A stretch of DNA of 51,897 nt from Thiohalophilus sp. (GTDB taxonomy: Bacteria; Pseudomonadota; Gammaproteobacteria; UBA6429; Thiohalophilaceae), in NCBI RefSeq assembly GCF_034521165.1, contig NZ_JAXHMV010000006.1:1-51897 (forward strand). Direction: 5' to 3'. The notes beneath the pieces were generated by a model. That model did not search any database. It was not told the DNA's origin and worked only from the letters and a program-made list of their open reading frames with translations. Shown here piece by piece: positions 8,539-16,120 of the stretch (the first letter of the stretch is position 1; each line of letters opens with the position of its first letter). The translations under genes were made by a program, and so were the position numbers.

Positions 8539-8634
8539 GCTTAACGCCTGAGTTAACGGGCTCTCAAAAGGCGATAGCCTTTTGAGAGTCTACGTAGGGC
8601 TGGAAGCCCTGCATAGTTAAACGATTTGTTATGC
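8539..8634 (-). repeat. Integron attC site (A)
   Basis: 96 bp, read on the minus strand from GCATAACAAATCGTTTAAC (from 8634) to GTTAACTCAGGCGTTAAGC (to 8539). The terminal GTTAAGC fits the GTTRRRY core. The inner part folds into strong hairpins: CTCTCAAAAGGC with GCCTTTTGAGAG, and AGGGC with GCCCT. It separates two cassette genes read in the same direction. The ATAACAAATCGTTTAA ... CAGGCGTTA pattern is typical of chromosomal-integron attC sites. Confidence 0.88.
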
Positions 8635-8635
8635 A

Positions 8636-9031
8636 TTAACGACTAAATTTTGCACTAATTGATGTAAAATACATTATAGCGATTGTTGCGCCATCAGCTA
8701 GAATAGTCATATTCAAGAGTGCACCTTCGACGCCAGGCAATACACTTACCCCAGAAAGAGCAGTTAAAATTACTGAAAGCGTTGTTAATATAATAAATAA
8801 GGTTCTCGCCCACGACTTAAAGTAGAACAGCCCAAGTAAAGAAATCGTGTACCCAAGAAAGAATATATAACTAACTATTTGGTTTGATGAGACAATGGCG
8901 CCATACCCTGACCAAGAGAGAGCATCTAACACTTCTTTTTCATACAAATACATTTCAAAATACGGCATAAAGAAAAACACCGCATATACTACATATGAAA
9001 ATATAATTAAATTTCTAAAAAGTGCGATCAT
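8636..9031 (-). CDS. Cassette-borne small membrane protein
   Basis: 131 residues, with about four hydrophobic segments (residues 6-26, 50-70, 74-95 and 103-122), no signal peptide and no recognisable family. It lies immediately before attC site A on the same strand, and its stop codon is two bases from the R'' box. It is AT-rich compared with the chromosome. The ribosome site is weak (AATAAAAG before ATG). It is probably an integron cassette gene. Its function cannot be inferred. Confidence 0.68.
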   Translation of the reverse strand: MIALFRNLIIFSYVVYAVFFFMPYFEMYLYEKEVLDALSWSGYGAIVSSNQIVSYIFFLGYTISLLGLFYFKSWARTLFIILTTLSVILTALSGVSVLPGVEGALLNMTILADGATIAIMYFTSISAKFSR

Positions 9032-9044
9032 CTTTTATTGGCCT

Positions 9045-9090
9045 GCATAACAGTTAAATAGACGGCCGTTCGTAATTTACGGTATTAGGC
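9045..9090 (-). repeat. Possible degenerate attC site upstream of the cassette array
   Basis: On the minus strand this runs from GCCTAAT to TTTAACTGTTATGC, ending 14 bp before the start of the 131-residue gene, where the preceding attC or attI should be. The right box GTTATGC is good; the left box is altered and the internal pairing is poor. CGGCCGTTCG occurs twice here. It could equally be a damaged site left when the array was truncated. Confidence 0.35.
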
Positions 9091-9333
9091 GGCCGTTCGC
9101 CTAAATCCGGATAAAGCTGAAAATACGAACGTACGTCCAGATATTTCATAATTAACCTCAATACTAGCAAGCATTTTCTGGTATTTCGACTCACCCACCC
9201 CTGATTTCTGTTTGAATATCAGGGTTTCCCCTAACCCATCTAGTGTGCTTCATTCCCGTTAGACGCCGCCGAGCATCGCAGCGGAAGAAGGAACAGCCCG
9301 GAGGAGGCGCGCATGGTGCCCTGACCCATCAGA
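9091..9333. repeat. Intergenic stretch with an inverted copy of the dispersed repeat
   Basis: No gene. On the minus strand, about 9316-9220 resembles 3540-3655: ATGCGCGC, GGGCTGTTCCT, CGCTGCGATGCTCGGCGGCG and later GGGAAAACCCTGAT with scattered changes. It is a third, more diverged copy of that repeat. Confidence 0.6.
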
Positions 9334-9401
9334 GAATATTTAGGGTCATAGTAAAAACTCAAAACCAGACGATTCTATTTTTACTCTGACCCCAAATATT
9401 C
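9334..9401. repeat. Near-perfect 24-bp inverted repeat (hairpin)
   Basis: The arms at 9334-9357 and 9378-9401 match at all but two or three of 24 positions (GAATATTT.GGGTCA.AGTAAAAA against its complement), with a 20-base spacer. The right arm abuts the truncated IS110 transposase. The GGGTCAGAGTAAAA type of arm is common in short palindromes mobilised by Y1 (REP-associated) transposases. That origin is inference. Confidence 0.7.
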
Positions 9402-9763
9402 ACGGGATCGGCAAGATCCTGGGGCCCACGATCCTGCTGGAGACCGGGCCGATCGAGCGCTTTGCCCAGGTCGGCCACTATGCCTCCTATGCCCGCTGTG
9501 TGCCGTCGGACAAGATCAGTAACGGCAAGTCCAAGGGCAAAGGCAACACCAAAAACGGCAACCGCTATCTGGCCATGGCGTACCTGGAGGCGGCTCACTA
9601 TGCCGCCATCTGGAACCCGACCATCAAGCACTACTACCAGCGCAAGTGCAAAAAGGTCCCAAAGATGGTGGCCAAAAAAACGATTGCCAACAAGCTCAGT
9701 CGGGCCTGTTATCACATGTTAAAGAACGGTACAAAATTCGAGGTGAACCGTGCGTTTGGTTAA
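9402..9763 (+). pseudogene. IS110-family transposase, C-terminal remnant
   Basis: From about 9404 the frame reads GIGKILGPTILLETG, then GHYASYARCVPS, NGNRYLAMAYLEAAH, a YYQRK motif and ACYHMLKNG to the stop. This is the C-terminal transposase_20 part of the IS110 family, including its usual serine/cysteine-rich loop. The N-terminal DEDD domain is absent. The GTG at 9500 is an internal codon, not a real start. The break coincides with the hairpin at 9334-9401, so the element was probably truncated by that insertion or by recombination there. Confidence 0.85.
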
Positions 9764-10404
9764 TCGGTTTTTCGGTGCGCAGATCGAAAGGGGTATGGCA
9801 GCCAGCCCGGTCCACTGAATATCGCGCACCGAAATCATTTTCTTCGGTTTAGTTGGCGTGCCCGCGGTGTCAGCTCAAAGGCGACTGACGAGAAGTCCCG
9901 GACACTGACTCCCTCTAGCGGCACCGGGGTACCGATTATTTTGTGGGGCAGCGACGCTGCCAGGGATGACCGCCAACCTGCCACCGGCAGCGCGGACCAT
10001 CTTGATCCTGATGGGTGACTGAAGCACGTCAATTTTGACGGGCAGACAGCAACCAAAAATCGGGCGCACGGCCTGACGAACCGAAGCCACTTTTTTAGGG
10101 TGAGCTCACTTCGTTCTCGCTCGCCCACTTGACAGGCGACGACTTATGGGCGACCCCTTTCTTGAGCACCGATACTATCAGGCTAATACCATCAAAGTAC
10201 GGAATGTCTTGTCACTATTTTACCTGGGGTGTCGCGTGATACAGAAAAAGGGGCTGGACGTTCGAGAGACCGACTTCAAGCGAGCAATAGGCGCGCTCCG
10301 CAGGCAGTTTGGAGCGCAATGTTATGCTTGATTTTGTGGGGATCCGTCAGTCTCCGTCCCCCTTTTTCGCCTTTTTTCAGTCTGTCCCCTATTATTCGGA
10401 TTAT
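9764..10404. other. Intergenic region without a supported gene
   Basis: 641 bp. The short frames here (for example 10146-10331) have no recognisable protein signal. A GCGCTCC/GGAGCGC stem at 10293-10317 followed by GTTATGC (10321-10327) resembles half of an attC site, but I find no partner box. The complement of 10352-10369 reads GAAAAAGGGGGACGGAG, the motif also found at the intron insertion points. The leftmost part probably holds the right end of the IS110 element. Confidence 0.5.
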
Positions 10405-11493
10405 TTATTGCGAACCAAAGAGTCTAAAGCTAATATCATATCCAATGTGAGGATTTCTATTCTTAAATTCCCTATTTTCTCTCGATATATAAATTGGTTC
10501 TCCATTTTCATAGCAATCATCTTTGTAGGCAATTTTAGAATCTATAAGGTTCCCAATATATTCATTTGTAATGCTAAATACCTTGCTCCCACGGATAAAG
10601 CCAACCAATTCATAATTATTGTTAAAAATTTCCTCACCAAATATGGCACCTACTTTTCTCTCTTTCAAATTTGTTATATGTATCGTATTATTACGACAAG
10701 CCATCATAACTGCTAAAAATACCTTTTTATATTTTACCATCGAAGGAGGATTTCCCATATAAATAGCAGATCCGCAAGCCTCCATCTCAACGTCAGAAAG
10801 GGTTATAGATCTTTCACCTATCTTCAATGTGACTGCTTCATTATTATCAATCGATACAGCAGCATCCAAATATCTGCCATTCATTCTAGAAATATATAAT
10901 ATCTCTCCACCTTCCCTATTCATCACTAAACATTTAATGCTTTCTGAAGTTATAGCAAGCTCCGTAGACTCACTTTTTATATCTTGGCTATCTGTATATG
11001 CGATAAATTGATTTCGATTAACATACGATATCACTTTACCAGTATCATTATGAAAAATTGAACATAATTTACTTGGCTCACCTTCTATATACGGAGGTTC
11101 AAACCAAATTATTGGCTTACCATATAACGTCAATATTATATTTGTATTTTTTGTTTCTAAACTTCCGATTCTTATATTCATTTCTTCAGTGTCCACAAAG
11201 AGCAGATCATGAACAAATCCATCCTGCAGACCTTTTGGATCTTTCTTTGCCTTCCAAACTTCCTCTTTTGATATAATTTTTCTTGATACTCTCCCATGGC
11301 AATTGATACAAAGTAGAGTCATATTGTCTGGATTGTGCTCCTTTGCATTAGTAAATTCAGGATCAATATGTTCATAATCTATTAGAACACACCCGCATAT
11401 TACACACCCAAACCCAGAATCCTTTCGGATTTTTGCGCGTATTTCTGATGGGATGTAACGTTTTAATCCAAACTTGTTTACAGAATTTCCCAA
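10405..11493 (-). CDS. HNH endonuclease-like protein with unknown C-terminal region
   Basis: 362 residues, TTG start with AGGA about 8 bases upstream. Residues about 20-75 form an HNH module: CVICG, then YEHIDPEF, a second His in NAKEH, and LLCINCH, giving two Cys pairs for zinc and the central His. The remaining roughly 270 residues are beta-strand-rich, without membrane segments or a family I recognise. The gene is very AT-rich for this genome and lies between the IS110 remnant and group II intron copy 2. A role as a nuclease effector, for example against phage, is possible but only inferred from the domain and the island. Confidence 0.72.
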   Translation of the reverse strand: MGNSVNKFGLKRYIPSEIRAKIRKDSGFGCVICGCVLIDYEHIDPEFTNAKEHNPDNMTLLCINCHGRVSRKIISKEEVWKAKKDPKGLQDGFVHDLLFVDTEEMNIRIGSLETKNTNIILTLYGKPIIWFEPPYIEGEPSKLCSIFHNDTGKVISYVNRNQFIAYTDSQDIKSESTELAITSESIKCLVMNREGGEILYISRMNGRYLDAAVSIDNNEAVTLKIGERSITLSDVEMEACGSAIYMGNPPSMVKYKKVFLAVMMACRNNTIHITNLKERKVGAIFGEEIFNNNYELVGFIRGSKVFSITNEYIGNLIDSKIAYKDDCYENGEPIYISRENREFKNRNPHIGYDISFRLFGSQ

Positions 11494-11824
11494 TATTAAT
11501 TCCTAATCGTGCTAGCACATTGCGCAAAATTCCTGGGGTCAAGTCTTGCCTTTTGCATTGAAAAAGGGACGTAGGGATGTGTGCCACGAACATAGATTAA
11601 CATCTGTGGAGCTGTATCGAAGATGGGAGTCTGGCCTCCCGGAGTCTGCCTGCAGGGGTCGGCTTCAAACCGCCCGGTGCTGCTGCGTTCAAAAGGCGTG
11701 GTGGTGAGCGACCGAGGAAAAGGCGTTGTTTAAAGACGTCAGGTGGGTACCAGAAAGATGAGTGCAAACGAACCGCTGATGACGCATCGTCAGTCCCTGA
11801 AATATGCTGTCAAAACCGGGGACG

Positions 11825-11831
11825 ATCCCTC
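11825..11831 (+). promoter_or_regulatory. EBS1 target-recognition loop of group II intron copy 2
   Basis: ATCCCTC lies in the loop closed by CCGGGGA and TCCCCGG. It complements GAGGGAT before copy 1 fully and TAGGGAT before copy 2 at six of seven positions. The equivalent in copy 1 is 7586-7592 on the minus strand. This loop is the part of the intron RNA that selects the DNA target. Confidence 0.75.
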
Positions 11832-12077
11832 TCCCCGGGACAAAGCCTGTAGGCGACCTGCTTACCGTACAGGCGGCAGCCGGTGTAAAGGCGGCATGAG
11901 TCTGGTGCAGGCTTCGATACGGAACGTGGGAACCTGGTCTTTGATGCCAAGGGAAATGACAAGCGGGCAGCCCCCGCGAGGAAGAATACCGATGCAAAGG
12001 TCCAGAGGCGGAGCCACTCGTAGTAGTGCTGAAGCGGCTGTAATGGCTGTGGAGCGAAGGGGTGGCGTTATCCTGTT

Positions 12078-13373
12078 GTGGAAAACGGTCAACTCGGTGA
12101 AGAGGAAGAGCCGATGAACACAACAAAGTCGTTAGAAATATCCAAGTACGTGGTATGGGAGGCCTACAAACGCGTCAAAGCCAATCGAGGTGCGGCGGGT
12201 GTGGACGGTGAGTCCCTCGCCGAGTTTGAACGGCACCTCAAGGGGAATCTTTACAAGCTGTGGAATCGGCTGTCCTCGGGCAGCTATTTCCCACCGCCTG
12301 TCAAGCAGGTTGAGATCCCCAAGAAGGATGGCGGAAAACGTTGTCTGGGTGTGCCGACGGTTTCCGATCGGATTGCCCAGATGGTGGTCAAGTTATCGAT
12401 GGAGCCCCTGATCGAGCCCCACTTCCACCCGGATTCCTACGGTTACCGACCCCGGAAGTCCGCGAAGGCGGCGGTGGCAGTGACTCGCCAGCGGTGCTGG
12501 CAGTATGACTGGGTGGTGGAATTCGACATCAAGGGTGCCTTTGACAATATTGACCATACGTTACTGATGAACGCGGTCAGGTATCATGTCAAGGAACAGT
12601 GGATGTTGCTCTATATCGAGCGCTGGCTAACCGCGCCGTTTGAGACGGTGGATGGTCAACTTATCCCGCGGGATAAGGGGACTCCTCAAGGCGGCGTGAT
12701 CAGCCCCTTGCTGATGAATCTGTTCATGCATTACGCCTTTGATAAATGGATGGTAAGGAAGCACCCGCGCTGTCCGTTTACGAGATACGCGGATGACGCG
12801 GTGGTACATTGTCACCATCAAGCAGAAGCGGAACGGTTACTGGTTGAAATCAGTGACCGACTACAAGACTGCTTACCGACAATGCATCCGGACAAATCCA
12901 AGGTGGTGTACTGCAAGGACAGCAACCGCAAGCAGGACTACCCACAGGTGCAATTCACGTTTTTGGGCTTTACTTTCAAACCGCGCGTGGCGATAAGCCG
13001 CAGCGGCAAGCGGTTCACCAGCTTCTTGCCGGCGGTCAGTATAGAGGCCTTGAAACGGATGCGACAAAGCATCAAAGGGTGGCGATTGCATCGACAGACG
13101 TTTGCGACCTTGGAGAAGCTGGCACAACAGTACAACCCCATACTACGAGGCTGGTGGAATTATTATGGTTGTTTTTACAAAACCGAGATGCGATCGTTGA
13201 TGGATTACCTTGATCAACGATTGTCAACCTGGGCTCGACGTAAGTACAAGAAACTCAAGGGCCATAAGCGGCAGAGTTTTAAGTGGCTAAGTCGAGTGGC
13301 AAAAAGACAGCCACGGCTATTTTTCCATTGGCAATTACTTGGGCACAACGACCGGATAATGGGAGCCGTATGA
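12078..13373 (+). CDS. ltrA: Group II intron reverse transcriptase/maturase, copy 2
   Basis: 431 residues, identical to the copy 1 protein except Pro267 for Leu. The RT motifs (FDIKGAFDNIDH, GTPQGG, YADD) and the maturase motifs (RGWWNYYG and the C-terminal basic segment) are intact, and no endonuclease domain is seen. ATG 12114, preceded by GAGGAAG, is the likelier start. The stop codon at 13371-13373 lies inside domain V (13363-13396), so translation to the end would pass through the catalytic hairpin. Confidence 0.92.
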   Translation: MENGQLGEEEEPMNTTKSLEISKYVVWEAYKRVKANRGAAGVDGESLAEFERHLKGNLYKLWNRLSSGSYFPPPVKQVEIPKKDGGKRCLGVPTVSDRIAQMVVKLSMEPLIEPHFHPDSYGYRPRKSAKAAVAVTRQRCWQYDWVVEFDIKGAFDNIDHTLLMNAVRYHVKEQWMLLYIERWLTAPFETVDGQLIPRDKGTPQGGVISPLLMNLFMHYAFDKWMVRKHPRCPFTRYADDAVVHCHHQAEAERLLVEISDRLQDCLPTMHPDKSKVVYCKDSNRKQDYPQVQFTFLGFTFKPRVAISRSGKRFTSFLPAVSIEALKRMRQSIKGWRLHRQTFATLEKLAQQYNPILRGWWNYYGCFYKTEMRSLMDYLDQRLSTWARRKYKKLKGHKRQSFKWLSRVAKRQPRLFFHWQLLGHNDRIMGAV

Positions 13374-13543
13374 TGCGAGAGTATCACGTACGGTTCTGCG
13401 AGAGACTGGCGGTGAAATTCCACCGGTCTACTCACCTAAAAAATGAGCAATAACTTTGGCTGGTTAAAATTAAATCCCTCTGACACCTTTTTATCACTTT
13501 TTACCTTCAGGTTTGCGTGCGTTTAATTTAAAAGGAGTTGATT

Positions 13544-14068
13544 ATGAAAGGTCTTGTTCTTGTTATTTCACTTGTCGCTGTTAGTCTCTTGTCTGGTTGT
13601 GCGACAAAACAGGCGATGAATTTGCAAGAGTTCAGGGAGATGACACTCGGAAGTCTCTACGGGAATGTGAAAGAAGTCGAAGTGAACCGATCGTTAAGTC
13701 AGATAGGTGAGTCTTTAAAAAAAAGAACAACCCGGTGTCTCGATGTTACCTACGAACGTACTTCCTGTTTTCAAACTGGTGTCGGGCAACAAAGTTGCAA
13801 TACATCACTGATGGACTACAACCCGACACTGAAAATATCACAACAGAAAATCGAGCTTGCAGTCCAGATGAACATGGAAGGTGCTTATACGCCATCGAAA
13901 ATACCGGAAGGTGGGAAGTACACCCTGGTATTGGACGTTACACCGACTTCTGCTAACAAATCACACCTCAAGTTTTATTATGGTTATTTCGCACCTGAAA
14001 CCATGATCACGACGCTCACCGGATGGGCAGACGGGACCATAACTGGTTGTCCGGATTTGTCCAAATAG
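13544..14068 (+). CDS. Putative lipoprotein
   Basis: About 174 residues. The ATG at 13544 is preferred over the upstream TTG because AAAAGGAG lies just ahead of it. A lipoprotein signal is clear: a positively charged N-terminus, a hydrophobic stretch and the lipobox LLSGC (Cys about 19 residues in), so the mature protein should be lipid-anchored. The mature part has Cys residues in CLDVTYERTSCFQTG and CNTSL. I do not recognise the family. It follows group II intron copy 2 by about 110 bp and is probably an independent gene. Confidence 0.72.
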   Translation: MKGLVLVISLVAVSLLSGCATKQAMNLQEFREMTLGSLYGNVKEVEVNRSLSQIGESLKKRTTRCLDVTYERTSCFQTGVGQQSCNTSLMDYNPTLKISQQKIELAVQMNMEGAYTPSKIPEGGKYTLVLDVTPTSANKSHLKFYYGYFAPETMITTLTGWADGTITGCPDLSK

Positions 14069-14118
14069 GCTGATATAGCGAAAAAGTCGAACGGTTTTTA
14101 CCTGTTAACAAACTCGGG

Positions 14119-14166
14119 GTCAGGTCTTGCCTTTTGCCTATCTAAATCCAAAGGATATGACCTGAC
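14119..14166. repeat. Hairpin repeat GTCAGGTC ... GACCTGAC
   Basis: The inverted arms GTCAGGTC (14119-14126) and GACCTGAC (14159-14166) extend inward with partial pairing. Its left part, GGGGTCAGGTCTTGCCTTTTG, is nearly identical to 11535-11555, the sequence just before group II intron copy 2. It may be a small palindromic element, one copy of which hosts the intron. Confidence 0.65.
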
Positions 14167-14375
14167 TCTGCTTTTCTGATCATATCAACCCGAAAATAAG
14201 GGGGGAGTAAATATGGAAAAGGAAAACGTCGTTGTTACTGATATCCGGATGCCTTTCATCTCTATGGTGGTGTTTATGGTGAAATGGGCAATCGCGTCTA
14301 TCCCCCCTGTGTCAGGATAGTTGTCGCCTCTACTGAACTGGTCAATTAACAGACAGGGGGCGGTTTAGAGGATGT

Positions 14376-14873
14376 ATGCCACGCTATTCTGAAGAACGTA
14401 AAGCGGCGGTGCTGAACAAGCTCCTGCCACCCCACAATCGGTCCATTCCGGAGGTCGCTGGTGAGGAAGGCATCAGTGAAGGAACCTTGTACAATTGGCG
14501 TCAACAAGCCAAAGAACAAGGAGCCCCTGTGCCGGGAAGTGGTAAACAGAGTGAGGATTGGTCGGCGGCGGCCAAGTTCGCTGTTGTGGTTGAAACCGCC
14601 AGCCTGAGCGAAGCCCAGCTCAGTGCGTATTGTCGGGAGAAAGGCCTGTATCCGGAGCAAGTCAAAGCCTGGAAGGCCGCGTGTGTCAACGGCGCCGTCA
14701 CTGATGCCGAGCGGCGCCAGCAAGAGCGCGAGCAATCTCGGCGCGACAAGCAGCGTATCAAAGCCCTGGAGAAAGAACTGCGCCGCAAGGAGAAGGCCCT
14801 GGCGGAGACCGCCGCCTTGTTGGCCCTGCGAAAAAAGTTGAACGCCCTCTGGGGGGACGACGAGGAAGGCTGA
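14376..14873 (+). CDS. IS3-type transposase OrfA (helix-turn-helix)
   Basis: 165 residues. Residues about 8-48 are a helix-turn-helix (VAGEEGISEGTLYNWRQQ). A second similar segment is at about 70-105 and a charged coiled coil follows to about 150. CGA AAA AAG at 14829-14837 provides A_AAA_AAG in the right phase for a -1 shift into the orfB frame, which is open through the orfA stop and reads LTSLPERHKLIGYIDEA. A fused transposase is therefore the likely active product. Confidence 0.9.
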   Translation: MPRYSEERKAAVLNKLLPPHNRSIPEVAGEEGISEGTLYNWRQQAKEQGAPVPGSGKQSEDWSAAAKFAVVVETASLSEAQLSAYCREKGLYPEQVKAWKAACVNGAVTDAERRQQEREQSRRDKQRIKALEKELRRKEKALAETAALLALRKKLNALWGDDEEG

Positions 14874-15913
14874 CCTCGCTCCCGGAGCGGCACAAACTGA
14901 TTGGGTATATCGATGAGGCAGTGTGCGCCGGCGCTCGCAAAGCGCGGGCCTGCCAGGAAGTGGGCGTGAGCTTGCGCACGGTACAGCGGTGGACGAAAGA
15001 CGGGGAAGTGAAGGCCGATCAACGCCCGCAGGCGATCAGGCCCGACCCGGCGAACAAGCTGACAGCGCAGGAGCGCGAACGCATTTTGACGGTGTGCAAT
15101 GACCCCGAGTTCGCCTCGCTGCCGCCGAGTCAGATCGTGCCGAAGCTGGCGGATCGGGGCGAGTATATCGCCTGTGAGTCGAGCTTCTATCGTGTGCTCA
15201 ATACGGCCGGCCAGCTGCACCACCGGGGCCGGGCCCGGGCGCCGAAGAAAACGAAGGCGCCGACCACGCATGTGGCCGACGGGCCGAACCAGGTGTGGTC
15301 GTGGGATATCAGTTGGATGCCAAGCCGGGTGCGTGGACTGTTTTGGTACCTGTACCTCATCGTCGACATCTACAGCCGCAAAATCGTCGGCTGGGAAGTC
15401 CACGAACGGGAGGCCGGCGAGCTCGGTGCGCCCCTCGTTGAGCGCGCCGTGCTGGCCGAGCGGTGTTTTCGCCAACCCTTGGTATTGCATGCGGACAACG
15501 GCAGTCCGATGAAATCGCAGACACTGCGGGTCAAGCTGGCGGATCTGGGTATATCGCCATCCTACAGCCGGCCACGGGTGAGCAACGACAATGCGTTTTC
15601 CGAGTCGCTGTTTCGGACACTGAAGTATTGTCCGGCCTGGCCGTCGCAGGGCTTTGCCACCCTGGAGGAAGCCCGAACCTGGGTGTTGAAATTTGTGGAC
15701 TGGTACAACAACCGGCACTGCCACAGTGCGCTGAAGTTTATAACGCCGGCGCAGCGTCATCGCGGGGAAGACGAACCGATACTGAAACAGCGCGAGCGGA
15801 TTTATGAACAAGCCAAAGCATGCAATCCGCAGCGCTGGTCGGGTAAGACGCGGAACTGGTGCGCTGTGGGTCCAACGGCCCTCAATCCGGAACGGCAACC
15901 GCAAGCGGCTTAA
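14870..15913 (+). CDS. IS3-type transposase OrfB (DDE integrase core)
   Basis: The frame overlaps the orfA stop. Initiation inside it could use GTG 14921, but homology-like sequence (LTSLPERHKLIGYIDEA) starts at 14870 and would be reached by frameshifting. The rve core shows WSWDISW, ADNGSPMK and NAFSESLFRTLKY, the three catalytic acids, and ends in the NNRHCHSALKFITPAQRH motif. It appears intact. Confidence 0.88.
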   Translation: MTSLPERHKLIGYIDEAVCAGARKARACQEVGVSLRTVQRWTKDGEVKADQRPQAIRPDPANKLTAQERERILTVCNDPEFASLPPSQIVPKLADRGEYIACESSFYRVLNTAGQLHHRGRARAPKKTKAPTTHVADGPNQVWSWDISWMPSRVRGLFWYLYLIVDIYSRKIVGWEVHEREAGELGAPLVERAVLAERCFRQPLVLHADNGSPMKSQTLRVKLADLGISPSYSRPRVSNDNAFSESLFRTLKYCPAWPSQGFATLEEARTWVLKFVDWYNNRHCHSALKFITPAQRHRGEDEPILKQRERIYEQAKACNPQRWSGKTRNWCAVGPTALNPERQPQAA

Positions 15914-16120
15914 GAACGAAAAAGGCGACAACTATCTTGAAAAACACCGTATCCCGGCGATTATCATACTTGCCTTATTGTTTGCACTTATTGCCGGCTT
16001 TATGGGTGGCCTTGGTGGGTACGGTTACTAGGTCCTGGGTAACCCGGGGTTAAAGATTGGCCATTTCCACTATTAGAGAATATTGCCTTTCGGCACGGTT
16101 TATCTTTAGTATGTCCAGCT

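Larger units (their letters stand above)
11579..13435 (+). mobile_element. Group II intron, copy 2 (plus strand)
   Basis: 1857 bp, from GTGTGCC to CTCAC. Domain V is at 13363-13396, a 34-base hairpin starting GAGCCGTATGATGCG and ending CGTACGGTTC. Domain VI follows, with a bulged A in GTCTACTC as the probable branch point. EBS1 (ATCCCT, 11825-11830) lies in the loop of the stem CCGGGGA/TCCCCGG and pairs with the last six bases of the 5' exon, AGGGAT (11573-11578). Both copies share CTA just after the assigned 3' end, so this end may be off by up to three bases. It lies inside a short element starting GGGGTCAAGTCTTGCC (11535). Confidence 0.9.
14305..15949 (+). mobile_element. IS3-type insertion sequence (second element)
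   Basis: About 1645 bp. The ends share GATAGTTGTCGCCT (left, from about 14316) with its complement AGGCGACAACTATC at the right (about 15923-15937). The target duplication is TATCC or TATCCC (14299 and 15950), so the exact ends are uncertain by one base. It carries two ORFs with a frameshift site and is unrelated to the IS at 4662-5927. It inserted in the small membrane protein gene 14213-16031. Confidence 0.88.
14213..16031 (+). pseudogene. 55-residue membrane protein gene split by an IS3-type element
   Basis: ATG 14213 is preceded by GGGGGGAG. The 5' part encodes MEKENVVVTDIRMPF and a hydrophobic run ending AIASI at 14302. The 3' part resumes at 15951 as IPAIIILALLFALIAG and ends GYGY with the stop at 16029-16031. 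TATCCC flanks the inserted element at 14299-14304 and 15950-15955. Removing the element plus one copy of the repeat restores one frame of 55 codons with two transmembrane segments and a glycine-rich tail. The intact version resembles small conserved membrane proteins of unknown function seen in other gammaproteobacteria. Confidence 0.82.

Noticed and set aside
9835..10128. A 97-residue minus-strand frame
   Set aside because: Low-complexity composition and no start signal; it appears to be non-coding sequence.
10288..10327. A third attC-like site near the HNH gene
   Set aside because: GTTATGC and a good stem are present, but no second core box is found in either orientation, so only half of a site is supported.
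10146..10331. A 61-residue plus-strand frame in the 9764-10404 gap
   Set aside because: No ribosome site and no recognisable domain; it ends in the attC-like palindrome.
14501..15931. A 476-residue minus-strand frame across the second IS
   Set aside because: It is antisense to intact transposase genes and has no recognisable protein motif.
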